Positions 42,392 through 54,500 of a stretch of DNA of 64,000 bases are shown here, in pieces. The position numbers and the translations under genes are program-made. The number at the start of each line of letters is the position of its first letter. The stretch's first letter is position 1. The stretch is taken from assembly GCA_001599815.1 (NCBI GenBank), contig BCIA01000005.1, forward strand, positions 3,666,472 to 3,730,471. The letters run 5' to 3'. Origin of the DNA: Furcasterigmium furcatum (lineage: Eukaryota; Ascomycota; Sordariomycetes; Glomerellales; Plectosphaerellaceae). The notes under the pieces were generated by a model. That model saw only the letters and a program-made list of their open reading frames with translations, was not told the origin of the DNA and searched no databases.

Positions 42392-44115
42392 TCATTCGTC
42401 GATGCCATACACTCTCCCGAGGTGATCCGGCTCTCGGTGCGCCATCGTGGCTACCCACGGGACCTCCTTGTCGCCGTAGGCCTGCAGTGGGAGACTGTAC
42501 GGTATCCGCAGTCCCACTACAGGACCATCCTGCGAGCCATCGGTAGTAGGTGTGTCCGTCTTGAACGTTCCGACCATGGCCGCCTTCTCGTCGCCTGTCA
42601 AGAGCGCCGGCCATACGAGAACGCCAATCTCCCAGGAACAAATCCTGACCTCCTTTGACGTGTTTGCTGCCTCTCCCCATGCCTGCTTGGAAATATTGGC
42701 GGATGTTAGAAGTGCCCAGTCTATGGACTTGTCCCCGTCCCCGTATCGGATGTATGTCTTGATGTGAGGAGCAGCGCGCTGGCGCCCGCCGTTCTGTACC
42801 TCTGCCCCTTTTGGAAGGTCTAGAATATGTTAGAGCTTGCTTGTCTAAAGAGGATGATTGACTAACCCTTTCCCTCGGACGAGTCGTTCGCCCAGTGACA
42901 GAAGATGGGCCGCAGGTACAGCAACTGCTTTGCTTGTTGGGGTGACTGGATCTTGGTGTGAATGGAAGCACCGGATGCATACCCATCCAGACTCTTCCGG
43001 ACCTCATCCGCTGTCGGAAACACAACCTTGAAGGCCGGCTTCCCCTTGAGGAGCCCCTTCGACGTGCCTAGAGAATCGAAGAGGCACTTCTGCAGCCAGG
43101 TGTCTGTTCCTCCCAGTGTGGCAATTGACGAGATTTGCACCACCACTTGGGATTTCGTGCTTTGTACAGGCACGTGGCGCAGGTTTGCCGTGAGCGCGGG
43201 CCAGCCCCAGGCCGTCCGTGATCTGTCGAGGACCTGATGCCTCCCCGGAACGCTGGCGATGAGGGCGGCTCTGATGCTGGAGAAGTCGTACCGGACTAGC
43301 TGATCGGTCAGATCCTTGAGGATGGGTTTACGGGCGTTGTAGGCGTTGAGGTAGCACAAAAGGTCCAACTTGAACTTCCTTCCTGACCCAACCACTGCGT
43401 CTTTACGAGCACCGATCTCAAGCTTGACGAAGTCCCGTTCTGCGTGTGCCTCAGGTAGAAGAGGCAGGGGTGGTGATTTCCACACGCCGTTGGTCATGTT
43501 TGTCCAGTCTTTCGCAATCATGTTGGCTGTGTGTATGACAACTTGGGCAGTGTCGTCATGGCGGAAGAGGATCAGCATTTTGGAGTGGTGAGTGCCGAAC
43601 ATCTCGGGCATGTAAGCCGTGTGAAGCTCGACATTGCTGAACTGGGCGGCGTCTTCCTTGAGCGCGGCCTGGCTAGGGTCCTCCCTCTTCCAAAAACCAT
43701 GGATGACGTGAACCTTGACGAGGTGTCTGGTGTCGTTGTCGAAGTGACTCATGAGAAACGGTATGTCGTGTAGGTAGTTGAACTCCCAGCAATGGGAGAT
43801 GAGAGGGTCTCCCAGCAGATCATGGAGCGTAACAGAGTCCTGGTTCGCCTTATCTGGCAGGTCGCGGATATGAGTGAGCTGAAATGGAGAATTCATGGGA
43901 GGCCCAGGATTTGTCTTTTGTGCCGTGTCAGGAAGATCAAGCGGTGTCGACGAGGAAGGCTCCGGGACGGGTGTTGTCTCGACGTCTGTACTCTGGGGAG
44001 ACTTGGGAGTCCTCCGCGCAGGAGGACTGATCGGCCTCTGGAGAGAATCTGGTCGGTGTGAAGCCGGCTCATTCTCCGACTCGGCAATGCGCCGACGCTT
44101 CGAGGGTGGCTCCAT
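42392..44115 (-). CDS. TDP1: Tyrosyl-DNA phosphodiesterase 1
   Basis: Two exons, 44115-42867 and 42819-42392 (47-nt intron, donor GTTAGT); 558 aa. It removes topoisomerase I peptides from DNA 3' ends and processes other 3' blocks in the nucleus. Both phospholipase-D-type HKD motifs of the family are intact: His177-Ser-Lys179 in GTHHSKM, with the downstream Asn in HTANMI, and His435-Ile-Lys437 in APHIKTYIRY, with Asn in LTSANIS. The N-terminal 70 residues are Ser/Pro-rich with a nuclear signal (PSKRRRIAE). Other family blocks: GDPLISHCWEFNYLHDIPFL and SWEIGVLVWP. The frame stays open upstream to 44172 via a TTG; an upstream coding exon is possible but the ATG at 44115 directly precedes the NLS. 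Confidence 0.92.
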
Positions 44116-44980
44116 CTCGGAGAAGACGCAATCTGGTTGTATCTCGAGGTCCTGTCCTGGAGAGAGATTCAAGCTCCGTCAAGGAATGGATAAGGGACAT
44201 CCGGGTGACAGAACGTCGAAGAGGCAGGGTCATCGATGAACTGTTTAGTCAGCACCTGCCCTCGAAGAAATGCAGCATTGGCCCCTTCTCGTTGAGAACT
44301 CTGAACACAAAGTTCAATATCATAAAATCACCTTTGATGATAGGAGTGTTATGGTGGTTCCAGGCAACCAACCACCTTCCGGCCGAGTCACCGTTGTCGC
44401 AGTCGGTATCAATTGTTGACGATCGCCTTTGGGGAGCGGAAAGGTGGACCCCGGATCGAGCCGGCGCTTAGGTAAGGCCGCGCCACGGCGACTCTAAGTA
44501 TGAGCCAGGTGCAGCGCTAGTTGGGATCAAAGGGGGCCTAGAGCCAATAGACTCAGTAGAGTTTAGTGGAGGCGACTCTGCGCGCGTTTCCACGTATCCA
44601 GAAAGCCATCTGGGGTCCGGCGGGATCGACCTTGCTGTCCTGTCGGGCCACTCCTGATCTTTCACATCACAGGCGGTTCCGACGACACCACGGGCCTCTC
44701 GCGACACACAAACTTCTTCTTCGGCCTTCCTACTAGACATCTTCCTTTCCACGTCTTCCATCTTCTGTGCATGGCGAGATAAGCACTCCCTGTGTTGTTT
44801 CTCCTGCCTTGTTGCGCCTCTCGAGGCTGGTCGACTCGAGTGTCGCTCTCGCTCCTTTGTTGAACCGATCTCTCCCTCCCTCCGTCGACGGCTTTGCGCG
44901 AATCCAGACGCCGGTGCGACATATCTTGTGCCTCTCATTAGACAGCCAGCCTACTGCAAGCTGCTCTGTCGACTGTCACC
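44116..44980. promoter_or_regulatory. Divergent promoter region, TDP1 / ER thioredoxin gene
   Basis: An 865-nt stretch; only short frames on both strands. No clear TATA box. Confidence 0.45.
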
Positions 44981-47198
44981 ATGAAGTTCACTTCCTTGTT
45001 TCTCTTCGGCGCAACCGCCCTGGGTCTGGCGACACGGAAGCCAAAGACCGATGCTGATGGCAACACCCTCTTCAACGGCGTCAAGGTCCCTCCAATGCTT
45101 GAGATCACGCCAGACACCTTTGAGAAGGAGAAATCCGCCTCCAAATACCTCCTTATCAAGCATTACAGGTACGACATGATCGTGTAGCCCTGAGTCTCAC
45201 TCTCCGCTCGACCACCCCTAACCACACCACAGTCCGTACTGCCCACACTGCATCGACTACGCCCCAACATACCAAACCTTGTACGAATATTACTACACCT
45301 CCAAGCCCGTTGGACATGAAGAGGCCGCGTTCACCGATTTCTACGACTTCCGCTTCGCGACCATCAACTGCGTCGCCTTCTTCGACCTCTGCTCCTCCCT
45401 CAAGGTCGCTTCGTATCCCAGCACAATTCTCTATGCTGACGGAGAGGCCGTCGAGACCGTCAAGGGCGTGAAGGGCATGGAAATCCTGACCAATGCGTTT
45501 GAGCCGTATCTGGAAAAGCAAAAGCCCGGCACGCGCCCCAAAGTGCTGTCCCTTCCCGAGCCTGGCGACAAGGAGACCCCCGACTTCAACGCTGCCGCTG
45601 CGATCACCTCTGACACCAAGGAGGAGGCAGGGAAGAAAGAAGAAGTGAAGGTCGACGAGGCACCCAAGCCCGCGCCTGCCGAGAAGGATACCCCGTCCAA
45701 GGCGTCTCCCCAGGAACCACCCAAGCCCACCGAGACGTTCAATCCCGATGGTATCTCGGTCCCCTTGACCGCCGAAACGTTCCAATCGCTCGTCACGACG
45801 ACCCAGAAGCCTTGGTTCATCAAGTTCTACGCTCCCTGGTGCCATCATTGCCAGGCCATGGCCCCTAGCTGGCAGCAAATGGCCAAGGAGATGCAGGGGA
45901 AGCTGAACATCGGCGAGGTCAACTGCGAGGAGGAGAAAAGGTTGTGCAAAGACGCCGGCGTCTTCTCGTACCCCACCATTGCGTTTCTCAAGGGCGGCGA
46001 GCGTGTTGAGTACGAGGGCTTGCGCGGACTCGGCGACTTTGTTCAGTTCGCCAACAGTGCCGCCGAGGCGGCAAAGGACATCCAGGACGTGGATGCCGCT
46101 GCTTTTCAGGCTCTTGAAGAGAAGGAGGACGTCATCTTCGTCTATTTCTACGATCATGCTACGACCAGCGAGGACTTCATGGCTCTGGATAGGCTGCCTC
46201 TTAGCCTCGTCGGCCATGGCAAGGTTGTCAAGACCAAGGACCCCGAGCTAGCCAAGCGGTACAAGATCACGACATTCCCCCGTCTCCTGGTCTCTCGCGA
46301 CGGGAGGCCGACGTATTACAACCCCTTGACACCGCGCGAGATGCGCGATGTTCCCGCGCTGCTCGTCTGGATGAAGTCTGTCTGGCTTCCCATTGTTCCA
46401 GAGCTGACCATTGCCAACTCGCGCGAGATTATGGACAACAAGATTGTGGTCCTGGGAATCGTCAACCGAGAGAACAAGGAGTCTTTCGAGACTGCCAAGC
46501 ATGAGCTGAAGACTGCCGCCAACGAGTGGATGGACAAGCAGATTCAGGCATTCCAGGCCGAGCGACAGGAGCTTCGCGACGCCAAGCAGCTGCGCATCGA
46601 CGAGGCAAAGGACAGAGGCGACGAGCGCGGCGAGGAGAAGGCCAAGGAGATTCGTGTCGAGGTTAAGATGAAGACCAAGGAGGTTGCTTTTGCTTGGGTT
46701 GATGGCGTGTTCTGGCGAAGGTGGCTCAAGTCCACCTACGGGATCGACATCCAAGAAGGAGGTGATCGTGTCATCATCAACGATGAGGCGGTGAGTCGGC
46801 TTACCTTGTGGCGAGGCAGGATTGCCGAAGCTAATCATTTCTACCAGAAACGCCGGTACTGGGACACGACGATTACTGACAACAACATCCTTCTGTCCCG
46901 CACTTCGATCCTCGAGACTCTGTCCAACGTCGTCGTACCCTCGCCTCAGATCAGAGCGAAGAGCACCCTCGGAAGATTACACAAGTTCTTCTTTGACATC
47001 CGCATGCTTTTCGTCGAGCACACCTTTATGACAGTTGGTTTCATCATCGTTGCTGTGCTTAGTGGCCTTCAATGGCTCCGACAACGGACTCGCAGGTCGC
47101 GGGGCGCTCACTTCAGGGACGACAGCTGGAGCACGAAAGAGCTGATGAAGGAGGGCCTGCTGGGCGGCGGTATGAACGGCAACGGCAAGACGGACTAA
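44981..47198 (+). CDS. ER transmembrane thioredoxin/PDI-family protein, Eps1-like
   Basis: Three exons: 44981-45168, 45233-46790, 46848-47198; 698 aa. Residues 1-17 are a signal peptide. The first thioredoxin domain carries CPHC, reconstituted exactly across the first intron (HY-SPYCPHC); the second carries CHHC (FYAPWCHHCQAM) with the cis-Pro block FSYPTIAFL. A Lys/Pro/Glu-rich linker separates the two. Two further thioredoxin-like regions without CxxC follow (ITTFPRLLVSRDGRP marks one), then a charged coiled coil (about 500-560), a transmembrane segment (TVGFIIVAVLSGLQWL) and a basic cytosolic tail. Length and domain order match yeast Eps1, an ER protein acting on membrane-protein quality control. 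Catalysis of disulfide exchange in the ER lumen is inferred from the CxxC motifs. Confidence 0.9.
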
Positions 47199-48654
47199 TT
47201 GTCCGGTCGCAATTGTAACGAGACGGAGATTGCGAATGTATCCCGGCCAGGACGGGGATTACGGAAGGTCGACTGAAGGATGAGCGGCCTGGGTCAAAAT
47301 GGATGGGCCAAGGCGCAAGAGACCGTGCTACACTTGGATATGCCGCCTATCAGGCATTGGTTCCCTCCAGGAGTTACTAGGCGTTCGATAATATTTACTT
47401 TTCTCCAAGTCAGTTTACCAACCCGGTCTGACTCTCATTTCTCCAGCGGAGGTGCTTCGGATGCAGATTGGCCATTGGCAGGCAGTTAGATGCTCGGAAT
47501 CTCGCCAAAAGTGACTGGGGCAATCCGTCACATCTCAATGCAGGAAGCCTCGTATTGACACTAGCACCAAGGGTCTGCACTGTTGGTTCTGGGTGTCGCG
47601 AGTCTGCAGCGCCCCTTAAATCATATCCTGAGTGTGGTCATCGTCTGAAAGCCCGGTGTGTGGCGCACCAACAACCAGACTCAGGGGCCCAGGGACACAG
47701 CACGAGTCAGACAACGGTGTGCAGACGCACCTCCGGACACATGTGACTATGCATGCAGGCTGCCCGGCCATGTTGGCCGTAATTTTGCTGCGAGGCCTGC
47801 CCCAGCAAAAGAGAACCAGGCCGCTGTCGTTGGTGGATGAGGTGTGGCCGGGTCTGTTCTGTCGGGCGGCAGGCAAGGGACCCGAGGATTTGGATGGCGC
47901 ATCCCGTCAAAAGGGTTCAGGGGTTGAGACGGAGGAAACTGGGTGGGGCTCCCGTGCAGGCGGGCCACTTCCCGGGCGGTCGCGGGTGGGAAGGGCCGGC
48001 GCAGTGATGGAAGGGCCCCCAATTGCTGCGGGGGATTGGTCAATGGCGGCGGGCAACTTAGGGAATGGGATTCCGCTTTTTACTTAACAGCTCCCCCCGG
48101 TCAGATGTTGGGATGGAACCTTGGAATGGAAGCATCTTGTCCGCCCGCCACCACGCGAGCACATCGTGACACTACTTGCGGCCCTTTTGCTTGACCCGAG
48201 AGCCAGAGTGCCTTTCCGTCGACCGCCATACAGTTCCGGGAAACACTTCGGCATTCTCCTGCAAGCTATCGAGGCACGCGAGAAGTTGTTGTCTTGTGGA
48301 AGCTGGGCGCAGGCTTGACTCAAACTGGTGAGTGGCCCTGTTTGCCAGAGACGGTGCCTCTGACCTTGCACAACACTGCCAGGTCCCGAAGGGAGACCTT
48401 TAGCGACAGGATGCGCTTACTAGGTCGCGCTGGATCGATCTCATGTCACTGACAACTTCTCCCATGACAGACAGGCCTCACACCGATCGACATCTAACAC
48501 CGACGTCACGCCCAGCCGCCTCTCGATCCTCCACGATCCATTCTGTGCGCAAGCCGTGCTATTTACAAGAATAAATCCCCCTGATCAGCTCGTCACACTT
48601 CGGCACACCGTCCTTACAGCTCCCGTCTGCTCTTCCGAGCAGCCCCGTCGAACC
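47199..48654. other. 1.46 kb intergenic region, no gene seen
   Basis: 3' flank of the ER thioredoxin gene and promoter of the GNAT gene. Only short overlapping frames. Confidence 0.5.
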
Positions 48655-49346
48655 ATGGCGCAGACTGCTGGCACGCCGTACCTCTTCTCCCCGACAGAAC
48701 ACACACACCTCATCCCGTACCTCGCAGCTATCCATGCGCAATGCATCACGCACGACCGGACGATGGCGACCTTTCTGCCTCCCCTCTCGCATGATAAACT
48801 CCTCGCCTGGTGGAAGGAGCGGATAGCCGAAGTCACCGCCGGCACGCGGCTCATGCTGATCCTCCTCGACGAGTCCGATGCAGGCGCGAAGCCCAAAGGC
48901 CCCGAGCTCATGGGCGTGGTCATGCTCGCCATGCCCGCCTCTGAGACGGGGGCCATGCGCGGCTTCATCGAGAAGCTGCTCGTGCACACCAAGTTCCGGC
49001 AGCGCGGGGGCGCGAGGACGCTGATGGAACGGCTGGAGCAGGAGGCGCTGAAGAGGGGCAAGACAGTCCTGGTGAGTGATTTTCTTCTCCTTTTCCCCCC
49101 TGGCCCCTGTCCTGTCGCGGCGTTGATTCTTCAGTATTGGGAGAAAAAGCAAGTAACGGGATGGATGGCGGTGGCTGACCACGTGCGCCGCAGGTGACCG
49201 ATACCGAGACCGGGAGCTTGGCGGAACAGGTCTACAAAAGGCTGGGCTTCATTGAAGTGGGCAAGATCCCCAAGTACGGGCTGAGCCCCAACAGCGCGCC
49301 GGGCGAACTGAAGGAGGAGACTTTCTTTTACAAGCAACTCAAGTGA
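48655..49346 (+). CDS. GNAT-family N-acetyltransferase
   Basis: Two exons, 48655-49071 and 49194-49346, with a 122-nt intron (GTGAGT...GCCGCAG); 189 aa. GNAT motif D/A is visible: GVVMLAMPASETGAMRGFIEKLLVHTKFRQRGGARTLMERLE, where QRGGAR corresponds to the acetyl-CoA pyrophosphate loop (Q/R-x-x-G-x-A/G) and the strand before it is LLVHTKF. Motif B follows after the intron: LVTDTETGSLAEQVYKRLGFIEVGKIP. Substrate unknown; small-molecule detoxification by acetylation is the common role of such singletons. No targeting signal. The long minus-strand frame over this gene is a codon-bias shadow. Confidence 0.9.
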
Positions 49347-50233
49347 TCTGGCGTTCTGCTCGGTGTTCTGGGTGCTGGCTGGCTGGGGGGCGGAGGGGCA
49401 ACTCTACAAGTAGACGGTCTACGTGCGCTGGGGCGACTCAGCCGGGGTCCGGGTCTTGGGCTGGGGGTTTTAAAAGGCGAATCGAGTTGTTGCGGCCTGG
49501 TCAATCAATGTACTGTACATACCTACTCGTATGAAGATATCACGTCTTTGGATAGTTCGGACCAACCGTTAGATCTGGACGACAATGTCTCACCCTGGCC
49601 GCCGTTATCGTGGCGTCTGCGACTCTCTGTGGCCAACTGCCGCCCCTAACCCGCCACGCCATCCGGCCGAATCTGACGACGGAGCGACGGCGCCATCCAG
49701 CTGCCTTTCTGAGTGGCCGTCCGTGTGCGATAAGCATCACAGGGTCACCATCGGTGAGGGGCTGTCACTGCCGAGAGCTGCACCAGATGGGGAACTCCCC
49801 CACCTTGGTTGGCGTCCCCTCACGCCGCGCCAGTATGCAGCAGCCAGTTCGTCTGGATGTTGACGACGCCTGTCCAGGAAAGGAACTCCCCGTCCCCGGA
49901 CAGGCACAGGCTACGGCGTATGCAGCTAAGAGCTGCCTATCCAAGAGCACGGATCGAGACATGGCTGAAGGGCGTGCTCGCACGCCATATCCAAGAAACC
50001 AACCATGGCAGCTCCAACGCCGAGACGAGCGCAATGACCAAAGGAGGGCTTGGGTCTGCAGGCGAGGTTAAAAGGGCAAGGGGCCTCGAGGTTGATCTCC
50101 CCTGGACTCGAGCTCTCTTCGGACAAAGGGCAACTTTCCAGTCTCGACGGCAGTTCTTGACGGTCCTCGTGAGCACGGCACCTAGTATAAAACGTCTGAC
50201 CACCCCATCCGCGACACCTTCGAGCCCGTCACC
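49347..50233. other. Intergenic, promoter of the beta-carbonic anhydrase gene
   Basis: An 887-nt stretch. Frames of up to 236 codons cross this area on both strands but have no motif and overlap the next gene out of frame. Confidence 0.5.
50186..50192 (+). promoter_or_regulatory. TATA box of the beta-carbonic anhydrase gene
   Basis: TATAAAA, 42 nt before the ATG at 50234, implying a very short leader. Confidence 0.55.
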
Positions 50234-50835
50234 ATGTCCGACAACCAGAAGAACGTCGAAGCCGCCTCGGCGAGCTATTCCTCCAGCTTCAAGATGGGCC
50301 ACCTGGCTCTGCCCCCCGCGAAGAAGTATCTCGTCCTCACTTGCATGGACGCCAGAATCGACCCGGCGCAAGCATTCGGCATCGGGCTGGGAGACGCCCA
50401 TGTCATCCGCAACGCTGGGGGCTCCGCCGTGGACGGCCTTCGCAGCATCATCATCTCAGAGCAACTGCTGGGAACGACCGAGATCATCCTTGTCAAGCAC
50501 ACGGGCTGCGGCATGGTGACCTTCCAAAACGAAGATGCGTACGCTCTCGTGGAGCAGAATCTGGGGTACGCCGAGCCTTCTGGCCCCTTTCCTACCCCAC
50601 GGGGCTTGCGATTCCCTTTCGGACGACCCTGGCTGACATTGGCATCATCCGTAGGACCGACGCGGCGCAGGAGTTGAAGGCCAAGCAATTCGATTTTCTC
50701 CCTTTCCCCGAGCTCGACCAGGCCGTGAGGGACGACATCGATTTCATTCGGGGGTCGAAGCTCATTCCAGCGACTGTAACCCTGAGCGGCTGGGTCTACG
50801 AAGTCGAGACCGGCAAGACGAGGCGAGTGGTCTGA
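50234..50835 (+). CDS. Small beta-type carbonic anhydrase
   Basis: Two exons, 50234-50565 and 50655-50835 (89-nt intron, GTACGC...CGTAG); 170 aa. It interconverts CO2 and bicarbonate. Zinc ligands and the catalytic dyad are visible: Cys37, Asp39 and Arg41 in LTCMDARID, and His89 with Cys92 in VKHTGCGM. NAGGSAVDGLRSIIIS is the conserved block between them. At 170 aa it belongs to the short beta-CA subgroup rather than the longer Nce103-type enzymes, and it lacks a mitochondrial presequence. After the intron the helix FDFLPFPELDQAVRDDIDFI and terminal strand VTLSGWVYEVETGK complete the fold. Confidence 0.9.
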
Positions 50836-51507
50836 TCTGGTGATTTTTTGTTGGTTGCGCTGGATGTCAGTGGGCAGTATGTGATTTGAGGCTGGCCTGG
50901 CTGCAGCTCGAGTGTTCGGAGCATCAATCAATGGACGGACCTGATGGATGGATGGATGACACGGAGGTGCAGGTGGTGTGTGTGGATGAATGGAGCGAAG
51001 CTTTGCTTACCTAACCAACTTTATCGAGACGTTATCGAACCCCCACAGTTTGGCCTAACATTCCAGGCGCTAAGCGACCCCTCTCCAATGGAAGGCTCAA
51101 CCCCTGGCAAGCGCGTCTTGTGTTTTGCAGTGTCGCGACTGCGGAGGAATCCACCGCTTAGTGTTTACTTGGTGCAAATGTCAACACTCGAAACCTTCTC
51201 CGTGTTGCCAGCAACAACAACAAGAACCTGGCATCCCGCCATCCCGCCTTCACCACCACCCTCCTTTCCTTGCACAACAAGCTCTCGCCGGATGTGAACC
51301 GACACTGCAAGGAATCTGGCATCGACACTCGGCCTTTCTCCCTTGCTTACGCGCCTCTTTGTATCTGCTGCGCGGCGTCCGACTCTCGCCCCAGCTGCCT
51401 CTCTTTTACCGTCACGAAGTGCGATACCCTCGCTCATTGCGGTACCGCTCTACACCAATCGTTGCTTTTGCGCTGCTCGCCCTGCGCGGCAGAACAGCCC
51501 GCCCGTC
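50836..51507. other. Intergenic, promoter of TOP2
   Basis: A 672-nt stretch; C-rich leader near its right end. No gene seen. Confidence 0.45.
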
Positions 51508-54500
51508 ATGGATTTCTCCGACGAGTCTGATTTCGACGTGCAGAACGAGTCTGATGGCTACTCCCCAGTCCCGGTAGGTGATCGATCTCCTTCTTTGTTT
51601 GCATGGTCTCGAACCCGGTCCCGGTCCAACGACGGCACAACAAGTCAATTGAAGCGCGCCCTACCATCCATCAATCGCCCTTTGATGCCTTGTCTGCGCG
51701 CGAGGAAAGAGCGTCACCGCAAACTCGTCAACACCGCCCGCACCTGCCGTTAGCATCTTGCTTCCTCAGGCGCATAACTACCTACAATCTGGCCGAAAGC
51801 TAGATACAACAATATCAATCCTTGACCGACAATCTACGTGGACTCTATAGTTCAAGCCAGTTTCAATCACCTTCGGCTGGTCCCCTACAGACACGACACA
51901 CAACCATGTCGAATCCACCCCCAGCTCCTCCGGGCAAGACCATCCTCGGGATGACATCCGGAGTTCCCTGCACCACCGTTTCTGGAAGACCACTCAAAAC
52001 CATGTCGAGCACAGTCAAAACTAACATCGACCAGAAGGCAAAGGCCAAGCCCGCGCCCAAGAAGGCGGCCACCGGCAAGAAGCTCGCCCAGACGACGCTG
52101 AAGACCACAGCTGCGAGCAAGAAGCGTGCCAAGCCAGAAACCGATGACGAGGGCGCATCGACTTTCTCCAACACACCGCCCAGCTCTAAGAAGCAGAAGA
52201 AGGCGCCGGCCGCGAAGAAGTCCAGTGGCAACCCGCTGGTAGAAATCGAGAATGACAGCATGGCTCTTGATGCCCCCAGCGCCCCGGCACCGGTGGCCAA
52301 GGGCAAGAAGAAGACGGTCGAAGAAACATATCAGAAGCTCACCCAGCTCGAGCACATCGTCAAGCGCCCGGATACATACATCGGATCGATCGAGCGTACC
52401 GAGCAGCAGATGTGGGTGTACAACAAGGAGACCAAGTTGATGGAGTTCCGTCAGGTCGCCATGGTCCCTGGCCTGTACAAGATCTTCGACGAGATTCTTG
52501 TCAATGCCGCCGACATCAAGCAGCGCCGCGACGAGTCCGGCGAGGACCCCGTCACGCACATCAAGGTCAACATCGACCGTGCCTCGGGAGAGATCTCCGT
52601 CGAGAACAACGGCAAGGGTATTCCGGTAGAGATCCACAAGGAACACGGCATCTACGTCCCCGAGATGATCTTCGGTCACCTGCTGACCGGTTCCAACTAC
52701 GACGACGACGAGAAGAAGACAACGGGCGGTCGCAACGGTTTCGGTGCAAAGCTTTGCAACATCTTCAGCACAGAATTCACAGTGGAATGTCAGGACTCGG
52801 CCAACGTCAAGAGGTACAAGCAGACCTGGACCGACAACATGAGCAACATGGGCAAGGCCAAGGTCACTACCAGCAAGACCAACGACTTTGTCCGCATCAC
52901 CTTCAAGGCCGACTTCAAGCGCTTCGGCATGGAGGGCATTGACGATGACCTGGAGGCTGTCTTGACCCGCCGTGTCTACGACTTGGCAGGCACTATCAAG
53001 AACATCAAGGTCTACCTCAACGGGACCGTCATCAAGCCCTCTGCCTTCAAGGGCTACGCGGAGATGTATGCCAAGGCCATCGCCAAGAACCGTGCCTCTG
53101 AGGAGGGCGCCGAGCCGAAGGTGACCGTCGAGATGGACAAGAATGACAACGACCGTTGGGACGTCGGCTTCACCGTCTCGGACGGCTCCTTCCAGCACAT
53201 TTCCTTCGTCAACAACATCGCCACGACGGTCGGCGGTACTCACGTCAACTACATTGCTGATCAAATCGTCGGATACTTGCTGAAGCACATGGACAAGAAG
53301 AAGAAGGGTCACTCCCTGAAGCCCAACCATATCCGGAACCACATCTTCGTCTTCATCAATTGCAGAATCGAAAACCCCGCCTTCAACTCTCAAACCAAGG
53401 AGCATATGACCACCAAGATCAGCGCCTTTGGCAGCAAGTGTGTGCTATCTGAGGCTTTCCTCAAGAAGATTGTTCAGTCTGACGCCATTACCAACATCAT
53501 GGAGTTTGCTGAGAAGAAGGCCGACAAGATGATGGCCAAGAGCGACGGCGGACGTCGCTCCCGCATCAACAACGCCAAGCTCGTCGATGCTAACTTGGCT
53601 GGCACCAAGCGCGGCCACGAATGCACCCTCATTCTCACCGAAGGTGACTCGGCCAAGAGTTTGGCCGTCGCTGGTCGTGCGATCCTTGACCCTGACCGCA
53701 TCGGTGTCTTCCCTCTTCGTGGAAAGATGCTCAACGTGCGCGACGCCTCCCTCGACCAGATCACCAAGAACCAGGAAATCCAGAACATCAAGCAGTTCCT
53801 TGGTCTCAAGCACAAGCAGACCTACACCGATACCAAGGGCCTGCGGTACGGTCATTTGATGATCATGGCCGATCAAGATCACGACGGTAGTCATATCAAA
53901 GGCCTGCTCATCAACTTCCTGCAGGTGCAGTTCCCATCACTGCTCAAGATCCCCGACTTCTTCCGAGAGTTCATCACCCCTATCGTCAAGGTCTGGCAGG
54001 GCAAGAATCCCAAGCAGCCTCAGAAGCTTCTCTCTTTCTTCACGCAGCCTCAGTACGAGGAGTGGAAGGAAGCTCACAAGAATGAGGTTTCTCGGTGGCA
54101 GTACAAGTACTTCAAGGGTCTGGGAACCAGTTCGAACGAGGACGCCCAGGTCTACTTCACAAACCTGGACGATCATCTCAAGGAGTTCAACGTCATGCGC
54201 CCCGATGAAGCTGAGATGTTTGACTTGGCCTTCTCCAAGAAGAAGGCGGATGCTCGAAAGGAGTGGCTCGGGAACTTCGTCCCAGGCACGTACCTGGATC
54301 ATTCGACCAAGTCTATTACCTACAACGACTTCGTCAACAAGGAACTCATCCTTTTCAGCATGGCAGACAACATGCGTTCCATCCCGTCTGTGATCGATGG
54401 TCTGAAGCCCGGTCAACGCAAGGTCCTCTTTGCCTGCTTCAAGAGAAACCTCGTCAAGGACCAGAAGGTCGTTGAGCTTGCCGGTTACGTCTCTGAGAAG

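Noticed and set aside
48559..49182. 207-codon minus-strand frame over the GNAT gene
   Set aside because: Antisense shadow; the plus strand has the GNAT motifs and a sound intron.
51885..53405. 506-codon minus-strand open frame opposite TOP2
   Set aside because: It is the antisense shadow of a codon-biased gene: Val/Leu/Asp-rich, no motif. The same holds for 53937-55187 and 45156-46217.
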